Part shown: positions 44,966 to 54,206 of the stretch, piece after piece
Layout of the letters: each line of letters opens with the position of its first letter
Position numbering within the stretch: the stretch's first letter is position 1
Origin: Roseibacillus sp.
Lineage (GTDB): Bacteria > Verrucomicrobiota > Verrucomicrobiia > Verrucomicrobiales > Akkermansiaceae
Length of the DNA stretch: 59,618 nt
Reading direction: 5' to 3'
Assembly (NCBI GenBank): GCA_002686085.1
Contig: NZAC01000046.1
Location: 1 to 59,618, forward strand
Program-made: the position numbers and the translations under genes
The notes under the pieces: generated by a model
Seen by the model: only the letters and a program-made list of their open reading frames with translations
Database searches by the model: none
Told to the model about the DNA's origin: nothing

Positions 44966-46510
44966 TCAGTGACGGAAGTGACGGTGCCCGGTAAACACCA
45001 TTGAAAGCCCCGCCTCATTAGCCGCCGCGATCACCTCTTCGTCTCTTACCGACCCTCCCGGCTGAATACATGCAGTTGCACCTGCCTGAATTGCCGCCTC
45101 AAGACCATCCGCAAAGGGAAACATCGCATCAGAGGCAATCACGCTACCCTTTAGCGACAACCCCGACTCCTCAGCCTTCCACACCGCAATGCGAGAGGAA
45201 TCGATCCGGCTCATCTGCCCTGCTCCGATTCCAATCGTACTATCCGTGGTAGCAAAAACAATGGCGTTGGACTTCACGTGCTTGACCACTCTCCACCCGA
45301 AACGCATCGCCTGGATCTCCTCCTTGGTTGGCGGGCGCTCAGTCACAACCTTCTCCTCCAGATTCTCCAGTCCCATTGCTGTGTGATCACGTTCCATCAC
45401 CATCAACCCACCGGGTGCAGAGCGGATCAGAGGCTCCTTCTTTTCCTGTTTGTAGCTCTCGTTAATCTTCATCAGCCTAAGATTCTTCTTCTTTTGCAGG
45501 ATCGCCCGCGCCTCCGACTCAAAATCTGGAGCAATAATGACGTCCGTGAAAATCTCACTGATGACCCGTGCCAGACTCTCGGTTAGAGGTCGGTTGCACA
45601 CAATCACTCCACCAAAGGGAGCCTGGCGGTCCGTCTCGAACGCTTTCTGCCACGCCACTCTCAGATCCTCATCGTCCTGGCCTACTCCGCAGGGATTAGT
45701 ATGCTTCAGGATTGCTACCGTCGGCCTGCGGAAATCCATGATCAAATCAGCCGCCGCTTCGATATCGAGAATATTGGTGTAGCTGAGCTCCTTCCCCTGC
45801 AGCTTGCTAAAATGATCGCTGAAGGAACCATAAAGGCGAGCCTTCTGGTGAGGATTGTCACCGTAGCGCAGCTCTCGCTCGAGTGGTATCGTAGTTGAGA
45901 AACAGGCAGCTGTGCTCTCATCGCACTTTCCAAGGTAATTTGCGATGGCGGTATCGTAATCTGAAGTCCGCTTGAAAACCTTCACTGCAAGTTCTTCGCG
46001 CAACCGAAGACTGGTATCTCCATCGTGATTACGCATCTCATCCACGACTGTCGCGTAGTCACTGGGATCCGTGACCACCGTGACCGAGGCAGCGTTCTTG
46101 GCAGCGCTGCGCAACATCGATGGGCCGCCAATATCAATGTTTTCAATTGCCTCCCCTACCGTGACGCCATCTTTTGCAACTGTTTCCTCAAAAGGGTAAA
46201 GATTAACGACCACAAGGTCGATGGGCTCGATTTCGTTTTCTTCTGCCTGTTTCCTGTGCTCCTTCGAATCTCTCTTGTGAAGCAGGCCCCCATGCACCTT
46301 CGGATGCAGGGTCTTAACCCTTCCTTCAAACAGCTCAGGGGCCTGCGTATATTCGGAGACATCAATAACAGGCAGACCAGCATCTCGCAGGGCATTCGCC
46401 GTTCCGCCTGTTGAAAGAAGCTCCACGCCAAACTCCTCATGAAGTGCTCGCGCAAAGTCTTCCAACCCTGCCTTGTCTGAAACTGATAAAAGCGCACGCT
46501 GAATTGCCAT
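44966..46510 (-). CDS. purH: Bifunctional AICAR formyltransferase/IMP cyclohydrolase PurH
   Basis: A 514-residue enzyme of normal length performing the last two steps of IMP synthesis. The N-terminal cyclohydrolase domain has VSDKAGLEDFARAL, LLSTGGTANAL and RVKTLHPKVHGGLLH. The transformylase domain has RYGDNPHQKARLY, VAILKHTNPCGVGQ and the terminal MVFTGHRHFRH. It is the first gene of the purH-pdxJ-acpS unit, with 53 bases before pdxJ. Confidence 0.96.
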   Translation of the reverse strand: MAIQRALLSVSDKAGLEDFARALHEEFGVELLSTGGTANALRDAGLPVIDVSEYTQAPELFEGRVKTLHPKVHGGLLHKRDSKEHRKQAEENEIEPIDLVVVNLYPFEETVAKDGVTVGEAIENIDIGGPSMLRSAAKNAASVTVVTDPSDYATVVDEMRNHDGDTSLRLREELAVKVFKRTSDYDTAIANYLGKCDESTAACFSTTIPLERELRYGDNPHQKARLYGSFSDHFSKLQGKELSYTNILDIEAAADLIMDFRRPTVAILKHTNPCGVGQDDEDLRVAWQKAFETDRQAPFGGVIVCNRPLTESLARVISEIFTDVIIAPDFESEARAILQKKKNLRLMKINESYKQEKKEPLIRSAPGGLMVMERDHTAMGLENLEEKVVTERPPTKEEIQAMRFGWRVVKHVKSNAIVFATTDSTIGIGAGQMSRIDSSRIAVWKAEESGLSLKGSVIASDAMFPFADGLEAAIQAGATACIQPGGSVRDEEVIAAANEAGLSMVFTGHRHFRH

Positions 46511-46744
46511 TTGACCGGTGCCTAGCTCTCCACCCCGGCAACCGCAAGCGCATTATCCCATCTTCTTACTCCCAACCGGTCATACAAAGGCCTATCAGGC
46601 CCGATTCTCAGCAGGTTCCGCCCCTAAGGACCCCCTTGAGGCAATTCCCTGAAGTCCCTCGTATTTAGCAACTAACCACCTGGATGGCAGTCCTTACAAA
46701 AGCTGTATGTATCAGCATCCATGGCCGTATTCACTCTGACTCGT

Positions 46745-47527
46745 TCAATTTGATCTCTCCCCAGATAGCTTAGCCGTTGATTTTTCACACAATACCATCC
46801 AGTCCCAAGGAGGAGCCTCGTTGAGCCACTCGGGTGGATTCACGATTTCTTCGGACCATTTGTATTCCACTTTCCTGATTCTTTGAACACTCAGACCCTG
46901 CTCCTTCAAACAGGTGATCAACTCTTCTCTCATCCAATACTTCGTTAGCGTTCCCCCTACCCGGACAATTCCATCAGAGAACGACTGAACCTCTGCTCTC
47001 AGCATACGCTCAGCCTCACGTAGTCCAAGTCCATCCATGCCTCCCGCTCGTTCTCTAATCATCCGAAGCGTGTGATAAACGTGAAATACCGATTCCAAAG
47101 CCGGAACAACAATCACCGCCACTCCTTTTTTCTGCATCACCGAGCGCAAGGACCGAAGCATTCCGGCACGCTTGTTGCGATCAGGATCTATCAGAGCATT
47201 AATACAACAGACCACCTCTACCTTGAAGGGCAACTTCCGTCCTTCGCTCAGATCATAACTCGCGAACCTGACCTTTCTGCTGCGGCAGCGGCGGCGAGCC
47301 TGATTCAGCAACCGTTCAGCATAATCAACAGCTATCACATTGTTGAAATACCTTACGAGAAGCGGGAGCAGACTGCCGGGACCACAACCCAGATCGGCTA
47401 CGCTTACATCCTCTCCCCTCAGAGCACTCAACTCATCTGTCAGGGCGCCCTCGAGATCCTCCCGGGAAATCTCTAACAGATTTTCCTCATAATTGTCAGC
47501 GAGTGAGTCCCAATATTGACGGTCCAC
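46745..47527 (-). CDS. Class I SAM-dependent methyltransferase
   Basis: A 260-residue protein with the SAM-binding motif VADLGCGPGSLLPLL (about 42-56), an acidic residue at the end of the second strand (VIAVDYAERLLNQARRR), and VVCCINALID as a post-motif II stretch. The C-terminal half has no family-specific motif that I can name, so the acceptor is unknown. Start is GTG at 47527. It is divergent from tgt. Confidence 0.8.
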   Translation of the reverse strand: MDRQYWDSLADNYEENLLEISREDLEGALTDELSALRGEDVSVADLGCGPGSLLPLLVRYFNNVIAVDYAERLLNQARRRCRSRKVRFASYDLSEGRKLPFKVEVVCCINALIDPDRNKRAGMLRSLRSVMQKKGVAVIVVPALESVFHVYHTLRMIRERAGGMDGLGLREAERMLRAEVQSFSDGIVRVGGTLTKYWMREELITCLKEQGLSVQRIRKVEYKWSEEIVNPPEWLNEAPPWDWMVLCEKSTAKLSGERSN

Positions 47528-47665
47528 ACCCTATCTAAGAGTAAAATAAGCATGTGAACGACTCGGAACTTCGCTCGCTGGGGGATTAGATCTCAGCACA
47601 CTCTGTTTTTCTTACGTGGTCTCCCGGTCGGAACATGCTACCTGAAGTCAACCTCTTCCCTCGTA

Positions 47666-48841
47666 GTGTTCGAGCTTCTTGCCACCGACCCTTCCTCCAA
47701 GGCCCGATCCGGCCGCCTCACCACTGCTCATGGCATTGTGGAAACTCCCATATTCATGCCTGTCGGGACTCAGGGATCGGTCAAGACCCTCCATCCTGAC
47801 GAGCTCAGGCTCCTCGGGTCGGAAATCATCCTCGGTAACACCTATCACCTCTGGCTCAGACCCGGACAGGAGACAATCCGCGAACTAGGAGGACTTCATC
47901 GATTCACAAGCTGGGATCGCCCCATTCTCACCGACTCGGGGGGCTTCCAAGTCTGGTCTCTTGCCAAGACACGCAAGATCACCGAAGAAGGCGTCCATTT
48001 CCAGAATCATCTCGATGGATCTCCTGCTCTCCTCACCCCGGAAAAAAGTATGGAGATTCAGGCTACTCTGGGTTCTGACATCGCCATGGTCTTCGATGAG
48101 TGCCCGCCCTACCCCTGCGAGCGTTCCTATGCTGAGAAATCCACGGCCCTCACAACCCGATGGGCTGAAAGATGCCGGATCTGGCATGCTGATTGTTCCT
48201 CTGACTTCTTTCCCGACGCCCACACAAACCCGAAAGAGGACGAGAATTCCCGTCCTTCCGCGAGGCGACAACTCTGCTTTGGAATTGTCCAGGGATCTTC
48301 CTACGAGGACTTACGAGCTGCCTCTGCGCGAGACCTAGCCATGCTGGATTTCGACGGCTATGCCGTAGGGGGAGTTTCTGTCGGCGAACCAGAGGAGGAA
48401 ATGTTTCGTGCGGTCGAGCACAGTGAGCCTTTCCTTCCACCAGAGAAACCCCGTTACGCAATGGGACTCGGCACTCCTCCTCAAATGCTTGAAATGATCG
48501 CACGGGGGGTGGACATGTTCGACTGTGTCCACCCAACCCGATCGGCCCGTCACGGGCTCGCATTTACAAACGATGGCCCGATCCACATAAAGAATGCACG
48601 CTTCGAGCGCGACAAGTCACCTCTGACCGAAGATTGCCACCCTCATCTTGCAGACTTTTCCCGTGCCTATCTGCGCCATCTCTTCAAGGCCGGAGAAATG
48701 CTGGCTTTACGATTGCTTTCTTTTCACAATCTTGATTTTTACCTCCGCCTCGTGCGTAATGCACGAAAGGCTATCAGCGAGGGTCAATTTGAGGAATTTC
48801 GTTCCTCTTTCTCCGAACGCTACAACCACAAGACAACATGA
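47666..48841 (+). CDS. tgt: Queuine tRNA-ribosyltransferase Tgt with atypical zinc site
   Basis: A 391-residue enzyme exchanging guanine-34 for preQ1 in GUN-anticodon tRNAs. The core is intact: TPIFMPVGTQGSVKTL, LGNTYHLWLRPG, TDSGGFQVWSL, FDECPPYP, GIVQGS, DGYAVGGVSVGEP, CVHPTRSARHG and LSFHNLDFYL. The usual CxCxxC zinc ligands before SRAYL are replaced: the sequence reads EDCHPHLADFSRAYL, so aligned positions are Asp, His and Leu, with one Cys and one His shifted. A short insert enriched in polar residues follows CRIWHADC. Start is GTG at 47666. It overlaps yajC by 4 bases. Confidence 0.93.
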   Translation: MFELLATDPSSKARSGRLTTAHGIVETPIFMPVGTQGSVKTLHPDELRLLGSEIILGNTYHLWLRPGQETIRELGGLHRFTSWDRPILTDSGGFQVWSLAKTRKITEEGVHFQNHLDGSPALLTPEKSMEIQATLGSDIAMVFDECPPYPCERSYAEKSTALTTRWAERCRIWHADCSSDFFPDAHTNPKEDENSRPSARRQLCFGIVQGSSYEDLRAASARDLAMLDFDGYAVGGVSVGEPEEEMFRAVEHSEPFLPPEKPRYAMGLGTPPQMLEMIARGVDMFDCVHPTRSARHGLAFTNDGPIHIKNARFERDKSPLTEDCHPHLADFSRAYLRHLFKAGEMLALRLLSFHNLDFYLRLVRNARKAISEGQFEEFRSSFSERYNHKTT

Positions 48842-49215
48842 ACTGTTATTCCATCATCGCCGCTGCTCCTCCCCAGACACCAGGCGGACAAAACCAGAAT
48901 CCTCTCGGAAGCATGTGGGTGATGCTCATCCTGATGTTTGTCATCATGTATTTTCTGATTATCAGGCCCCAGAGCAAACAGCGGAAGGAACAGGCTGCGA
49001 GAGTAGCCTCCCTTTCCAAGGGGGACAAAATCGTCTCGATCGGTGGCATTCATGGAACGGTCCATCACATTTCAAAAACCACAGTGACTGTGAAACTCTC
49101 CGAGAACGTCTTCGTCCCTTTCGAAAAGGATGCGATCCGATCGGTGACCAAGGTTGGCAATTCCTCGAAGCAGGATAGCTCTGAGGAACAGGCAGACGCA
49201 GGGGAAGAGTCCTAG
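48838..49215 (+). CDS. yajC: Preprotein translocase accessory subunit YajC
   Basis: A 125-residue protein with a single membrane helix (about 26-43, MWVMLILMFVIMYFLIIRPQ) directly followed by the YajC cytoplasmic domain KQRKEQAARVASLSKGDKIV, IGGIHGTV and FVPFEKDAI. YajC associates with SecDF. The ATG overlaps the tgt stop (ATGA). The acidic tail ends just before the SecD-like lipoprotein gene. Confidence 0.93.
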   Translation: MNCYSIIAAAPPQTPGGQNQNPLGSMWVMLILMFVIMYFLIIRPQSKQRKEQAARVASLSKGDKIVSIGGIHGTVHHISKTTVTVKLSENVFVPFEKDAIRSVTKVGNSSKQDSSEEQADAGEES

Positions 49216-49240
49216 ACTTTGCCTACTCGTCGCTCACTCG

Positions 49241-50017
49241 ATGCCTCAAGCCTCCTCATTGGCCGCTTCTCTCGTTGCATTGGGCTGCGTCATATTGACG
49301 TGCTGCAAGCCAAAGGAGGAACTGAATTACGCGGCCATCCTCTCGCTCCCTCCCGACGAGCAAACAACCTCTCCATCGTCTCTTGTCGAAGAACTGACCG
49401 CACGCGCCGAACTGCTCGGCCTACCGGCAAGAGTCCGCACCACAGAAAGATCTGCCCGTCTTCTCGAAGTCCAGCTCTACGGAACGGATCGAGACGACGC
49501 CTTGTCCCGTCTCGACCGCCTGTGCGTGAGTGGAAAAATCAGCATCAGAGCCATCCACGATCGTAGTGCCTACATCACTGATATTGCCTCCAAGGATCCC
49601 TCTCAGCTCCCTTCGGACCATCAAATTCTCCTCTATCACGCCCGAGGCAAAGGAGGCTCAAACGGACAAAAATTAGCCGTCTCACGGGCTGAAATCCTCA
49701 ATAATTCGCATGTTGAGAGCGCCCTTGCAACCCCTGACGGTGACAATATGGTGCATATATCCCTCAATTCCAGTGGATTACGAAGGATAAGGTCCGCAAC
49801 CGAAAAAATGCAAAAAGGCCGCTCCCGACTTGCCATCATCTACGATGAACGGATTATCAGCGCCCCGGTGGTCGCTGAAGAATTGTGGACTCCAGTAACA
49901 CTCGAGGGGTTCAACTCCTTCGAGCACGCTGAAAGTCTGGCCACCTCACTCAACAAGCCCCTTTCCTCTAACCTCCTGATCGAATCACTCATACCACTTG
50001 CGCCTCAGGCCAAGTAA
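49241..50017 (+). CDS. SecD periplasmic-domain-like lipoprotein
   Basis: A 258-residue protein when started at the ATG at 49241; a longer frame from 49154 overlaps yajC. A hydrophobic signal (about 6-20) ends with I-L-T-C, a lipoprotein site. The rest matches the first periplasmic domain of SecD, seen by aligning it to the SecDF gene 34 bases downstream: ISIRAIHD against LELRAVHP, VHISLNSSGLRRIRSATEKM against VQVTLTNAGATLMRNLTAPM, and RLAIIYDERIISAPVV against RLAVVLDGEVDSAPVV. No transmembrane block follows, so it is not a transporter. Likely partner of SecDF or a regulator (inference). Confidence 0.78.
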   Translation: MPQASSLAASLVALGCVILTCCKPKEELNYAAILSLPPDEQTTSPSSLVEELTARAELLGLPARVRTTERSARLLEVQLYGTDRDDALSRLDRLCVSGKISIRAIHDRSAYITDIASKDPSQLPSDHQILLYHARGKGGSNGQKLAVSRAEILNNSHVESALATPDGDNMVHISLNSSGLRRIRSATEKMQKGRSRLAIIYDERIISAPVVAEELWTPVTLEGFNSFEHAESLATSLNKPLSSNLLIESLIPLAPQAK

Positions 50018-50051
50018 GCTTAGCGGCCTCTAACCCCACCGCCTTTAACCA

Positions 50052-52796
50052 ATGCAACCTACGATCGTTTTTCTCTCCGGCCTGTTCATTCTGGCTCTCC
50101 TTTTCTGGTATCTCGCTAGTGATGATATCAGCCGCAAGCGCAAGGTAGGAACCGTTCTTATCCTCGGCATTATCGTGATGTGCGGATGGTCCCTGTCTCC
50201 ACGGACGGAAACCTCGGAGTTTCTCGCAGGTAACATCACTGAAATGACTGATGGGACCGGCTACGAACTTTCTGTCACGGCAATTCTCGCCAAGGATGCA
50301 AAAGGTGAGGAGCTTGAGATGGAGCAGGACACTCTCGATAGAAGAGTTCGAAGTCTGGAGGCTAAAATAGGCCGTCAGGAGGATGGCGTCACCTACTCCT
50401 CTTCCCTGCCAAACCTTATCACTATCACGATGCCGGGATTCTCCAAGGAGGATGCCGAGGAGATCGCTTCCCTAGTCGAACAGTCTGATCCAGCCTCCTC
50501 TCTGAAACCCGGTATCGACCTTGCAGGTGGCGCATCCTTCACCCTTCAGGTCCAGCCCAAGGTCCTTGACGACTCCGAAGAAGCGACCGATGAGGATCCA
50601 GACGCCTACCGCGTTGGCGCGGATTCCATTCAGCAGGCGATCAAAACACTCCGGGGGCGACTGAATCCGGACGGCACCAAGGACATGCTGATCCAGCCTC
50701 AGGGACAGGACATGATCATCATCGAGATGCCCGGGGTCTCGGAGGAAGAGGCTGCATGGGTACGCGAAATCATCCAGAAACAGTCCGTCCTCGAACTGCG
50801 CGCGGTGCATCCCGACAACAATAACAAAGCTCCAAAGGTTGCCGCCAAGGAGATTGTCGTCCCTGGATACAAGCTTTTTACCTATACCGATACCGATGAC
50901 CGGGGAGAACCCCGCACCGAACAGCTCCTGCTCGAGAATCGGAATAAAATCGAGGGGAAACATGTCAAGAGAGCCTCTCCCGATCTTGCCACTTCTGGAG
51001 TCGTGCAGGTTACTCTTACCAATGCTGGTGCAACTCTGATGCGAAATCTCACCGCTCCCATGCGCAAGGGTGTGGACCGGCTTGCCGTGGTTCTTGATGG
51101 AGAAGTGGACAGCGCTCCCGTGGTGCAGGCTGTCCTCGACAAGAATTTCATCATTCAAGGTGTTGGGGACGCAGAGGAATGCCGCAATCTCTCCGCCACC
51201 TTGATGAATCCTCTCGAGAATCCGCTCAAGATTCTAAAGGAGTCCACCGTCACCGCGCGTCTCGGCGCCGCCACCGTCAACCAGGGCATCCTGGCCGGCA
51301 TTGCAGGCATCTCTCTCACGATTCTCTTCCTTGGAGTTTACTATCGTTTCGCGGGAATCATTGCCTTTATCGGACTCACCGTAAACGTCCTCATTCTCTT
51401 CGGTGCCATGGCGATGTTTGAATTCACCTTCACCCTGCCCGGCATCGCGGGCATCATCCTCACTATCGGTGTCGCGGTAGACGCGAACGTGCTCATCTAC
51501 GAGCGTCTCCGTGAAGAGCGCGCTGCAGGAAAATCCCTGTTTGCGGCAATCCAAGCTGCCTACGAGAAAGCATTCACTGCGATTTTTGACGCCAACATCA
51601 CCACCTTGATTACCGCCATCATTCTCTTCTGGCGGGCCTCTGGAACCGTCAAGGGATTCGCAATCACCCTTACGATTGGAATCCTTGCCTCTATGTTTGC
51701 GGCTCTTGTTGTCACTCGGGTCGCCTTCTGGTGGACCTCGCGAAACTCCGAGAGGAGCTCTCGTGATGACAGTCGCAAGTTAAAATTCATGAGCAGCCTG
51801 GTTCCGCGTCAGACCCTGCACTTCATGGGAATGCGCAAAGCAGCCTTTACGATCTCTCTTATCTTCCTTGCAGGCAGCCTGATCATGATTGGTGCGAAAC
51901 GTGGAAACGCTCTCGGCATTGATTTTGCAGGTGGCGCACTGATCCAGTTTCAGACCCAGCAGGAGACCGTACCGGAGGCCGAAGCAACTGCTGCACTTGC
52001 CGGCCTCGATCTCAAAAAAGATCCCATCATTCAGAACGAAACTCTCCCCGCTCCGGACAAATCGCAGATTCTCTCCATTCGCTGTGCCGACGAGGATGCC
52101 GAGATGATTGCCAATACCCTTCGTGAAAATGTTCCTCTGCTCGGGCTGAGGGCAGAAACAGCTGAGGAAGGCTCCACAGCTGTTGAGGCGGCATGGAAAT
52201 ACGATTCCTCCCGCGACACGGTGGAAGCCAGCCTCGGAGCAGACTTTCTCACGAATTCGCTGATTGCCCTAGGCCTTGGCCTCATCGCCATTCTCGCCTA
52301 CATCACGATCAGATTTGAATTCTCCTTCGCGATGGGTGCTTTCGCCGCGCTTTTCCATGATATCCTGATCTGTATCGGAATTGTGATCGCCCTGGGCCAG
52401 GAACTCACCCTGATTCACGTGGGAGCCTTCCTAACCATTGCTGGATACTCCATCAACGACACCATTGTCGTGTTCGACAGAATTCGGGAATCGCTAAGGA
52501 TGAAACGAGGTGAAGTAGAGGAGGTAATGAATATTGCTATCAACGCCACCCTTTCCCGCACAATCCTGACCTCGGCTACCACCTTCATCACCGTGCTTGT
52601 ACTCTTTATCTTCGGTGGTCCAGCCCTTAAGACCTTTTCACTCGCCATCATGGTGGGGGTAGTCGTTGGAACGTATTCCTCGATTTTCGTGGCATCTCCA
52701 ATCGTCCTGATTTGGAGCCGTAAGCGGGGTGTCAACCTTCGCCGGGAATTGCTGGATGCCAACCTCGAGGCTCAGGTGAACCCGGCACGGGGATAA
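50052..52796 (+). CDS. secDF: SecDF fusion, protein-export membrane protein
   Basis: A 914-residue fusion of SecD and SecF, using the proton gradient to help secretion through SecYEG. The SecD half has the first helix, KPGIDLAGGASFTLQ, the large periplasmic domain and a helix bundle with VGVAVDANVLIYERLREE-type motif (the sequence reads IGVAVDANVLIYERLREE). The SecF half starts near RGNALGIDFAGGALIQ and contains IAGYSINDTIVVFDRIRES. It begins 34 bases after the SecD-like lipoprotein. The first 110 residues include two membrane helices, one more than in standard SecD. Confidence 0.95.
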   Translation: MQPTIVFLSGLFILALLFWYLASDDISRKRKVGTVLILGIIVMCGWSLSPRTETSEFLAGNITEMTDGTGYELSVTAILAKDAKGEELEMEQDTLDRRVRSLEAKIGRQEDGVTYSSSLPNLITITMPGFSKEDAEEIASLVEQSDPASSLKPGIDLAGGASFTLQVQPKVLDDSEEATDEDPDAYRVGADSIQQAIKTLRGRLNPDGTKDMLIQPQGQDMIIIEMPGVSEEEAAWVREIIQKQSVLELRAVHPDNNNKAPKVAAKEIVVPGYKLFTYTDTDDRGEPRTEQLLLENRNKIEGKHVKRASPDLATSGVVQVTLTNAGATLMRNLTAPMRKGVDRLAVVLDGEVDSAPVVQAVLDKNFIIQGVGDAEECRNLSATLMNPLENPLKILKESTVTARLGAATVNQGILAGIAGISLTILFLGVYYRFAGIIAFIGLTVNVLILFGAMAMFEFTFTLPGIAGIILTIGVAVDANVLIYERLREERAAGKSLFAAIQAAYEKAFTAIFDANITTLITAIILFWRASGTVKGFAITLTIGILASMFAALVVTRVAFWWTSRNSERSSRDDSRKLKFMSSLVPRQTLHFMGMRKAAFTISLIFLAGSLIMIGAKRGNALGIDFAGGALIQFQTQQETVPEAEATAALAGLDLKKDPIIQNETLPAPDKSQILSIRCADEDAEMIANTLRENVPLLGLRAETAEEGSTAVEAAWKYDSSRDTVEASLGADFLTNSLIALGLGLIAILAYITIRFEFSFAMGAFAALFHDILICIGIVIALGQELTLIHVGAFLTIAGYSINDTIVVFDRIRESLRMKRGEVEEVMNIAINATLSRTILTSATTFITVLVLFIFGGPALKTFSLAIMVGVVVGTYSSIFVASPIVLIWSRKRGVNLRRELLDANLEAQVNPARG

Positions 52797-52916
52797 GCTG
52801 TTCCCGGGGTTCGCATCCTTTGGCAAACCCTGCCCAATCTAGGGCTGAGGCCCCGAAACCGTCCCAAAAATCTGGAAATTCTCTCTGCGCTTTGCTAGAG
52901 TCAGGAAGACCTGACA

Positions 52917-54107
52917 ATGCATCGCAGCCTCTCCCTTTTCCTTGCAGCATTACTTCTTCTGGCTTGCCCACCGGCCTTCACTCAAGAAAGGCCTTTCTCA
53001 CCAAAACGCGGAGAGACGTTGCTTCCGGGCGAGAAGAATCCTCCTAAGGATGATGGGACCAGAGTCTCGGTCCTTGGATACCATGAGTTCTCCTCTTCTC
53101 TGGCGCCCTCGCAGATGCGCATAAGGACGGCAACATTCAAAAAGCAGATGGAGGCCCTGAAATCTCTCCGACTGCCCGTTATTTCGCTGCAGGATTTTCT
53201 GGAGTGGAAGAAAGGAACAAAATTCATCCCCCCTCGGGCGGTGATGATCACTATTGATGACGGCTGGAAATCGGTCTACACGGAAGCGTTTCCGATTCTG
53301 AAGGAAAACAAATTTCCCTTCACCGTCTACCTCTACAAAAACTATGTCGACGGAGGTGGACGAGCTCTGACAACCCCGATGATCAGGGAAATGCAGGAAC
53401 ACGGGTGTACTATTGGCAGCCACTCCGTCTCCCACCCCTTCCCGGGAACGGTCAAGCACCATGCGCGAAAGGGAGAAGCTGCCTACCTGAAATTTCTCAG
53501 GCGGGAATTCGGCGATTCCAAACGCTTTCTCGAAGAGCGGTTCAGCCAGCCAATCACTACCTATGCTTACCCCGGAGGCTACTTTACCGAGGCGATGTAT
53601 CCGGTCGCAGCAGAATGTGATTACGAATACCTCTTCACGGTCTTACCCGGGAAGATTCGGAGAGGACTGGATAATCGGCGCCTACCTCGCTATATCATTC
53701 ACGGAAATTCTGATCTTCATTTTGAACAGGCCACCACCTTTAAAGCGCTCCGTGGTGCAGAGGCATTAACTGGAGTAGTGGTTCAAACCACCCCCCACCC
53801 TGTAAAACCTGAACCTGGTAGCAGAATCGAATCACGGCTCCCCGTGATCACCGCTGATCTGTCCGGGGTGGAGAATCTTAAACCGGACTCTGTCGTTATG
53901 AGGGTCTCCGGCTTCGGCAAAGTGGACCACGAGTATAATCCCGCTTCTGGCCAAGTGAGCTGGACGGTTGACCGTCGTCTCCGCCACAGGGTTTGTGAGG
54001 TCAACGTTCAATGGCAGATTGCAGGTCGCACCAAGCTTGAAGCTCCCATGCGCTGGAGCTTCCTCATAGAGAGAGAGGCAGCCTATCAGGTGGGAGCTGG
54101 AGAATAG
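52917..54107 (+). CDS. Secreted polysaccharide deacetylase (NodB family)
   Basis: A 396-residue protein with a signal peptide (about 1-22, LFLAALLLLACPPAFT; a lipoprotein reading is possible). The NodB domain (about 50-270) shows the Asp-Asp pair in VMITIDDGWKS and the His motif IGSHSVSHPF, with the RYxxP-like block ITTYAYPGGY. It probably removes N-acetyl groups from peptidoglycan or another polysaccharide. The last 120 residues are beta-rich with no known domain that I recognise. Confidence 0.88.
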   Translation: MHRSLSLFLAALLLLACPPAFTQERPFSPKRGETLLPGEKNPPKDDGTRVSVLGYHEFSSSLAPSQMRIRTATFKKQMEALKSLRLPVISLQDFLEWKKGTKFIPPRAVMITIDDGWKSVYTEAFPILKENKFPFTVYLYKNYVDGGGRALTTPMIREMQEHGCTIGSHSVSHPFPGTVKHHARKGEAAYLKFLRREFGDSKRFLEERFSQPITTYAYPGGYFTEAMYPVAAECDYEYLFTVLPGKIRRGLDNRRLPRYIIHGNSDLHFEQATTFKALRGAEALTGVVVQTTPHPVKPEPGSRIESRLPVITADLSGVENLKPDSVVMRVSGFGKVDHEYNPASGQVSWTVDRRLRHRVCEVNVQWQIAGRTKLEAPMRWSFLIEREAAYQVGAGE

Positions 54108-54206
54108 ACGGACCCTATCTTAATTATTGAGTTATTCATTCGGAGGGGACACAACCCCCTTGCGACGCTCTTCGTTCCATAGAAATTAACCTCGCCGGCA
54201 AACAGT

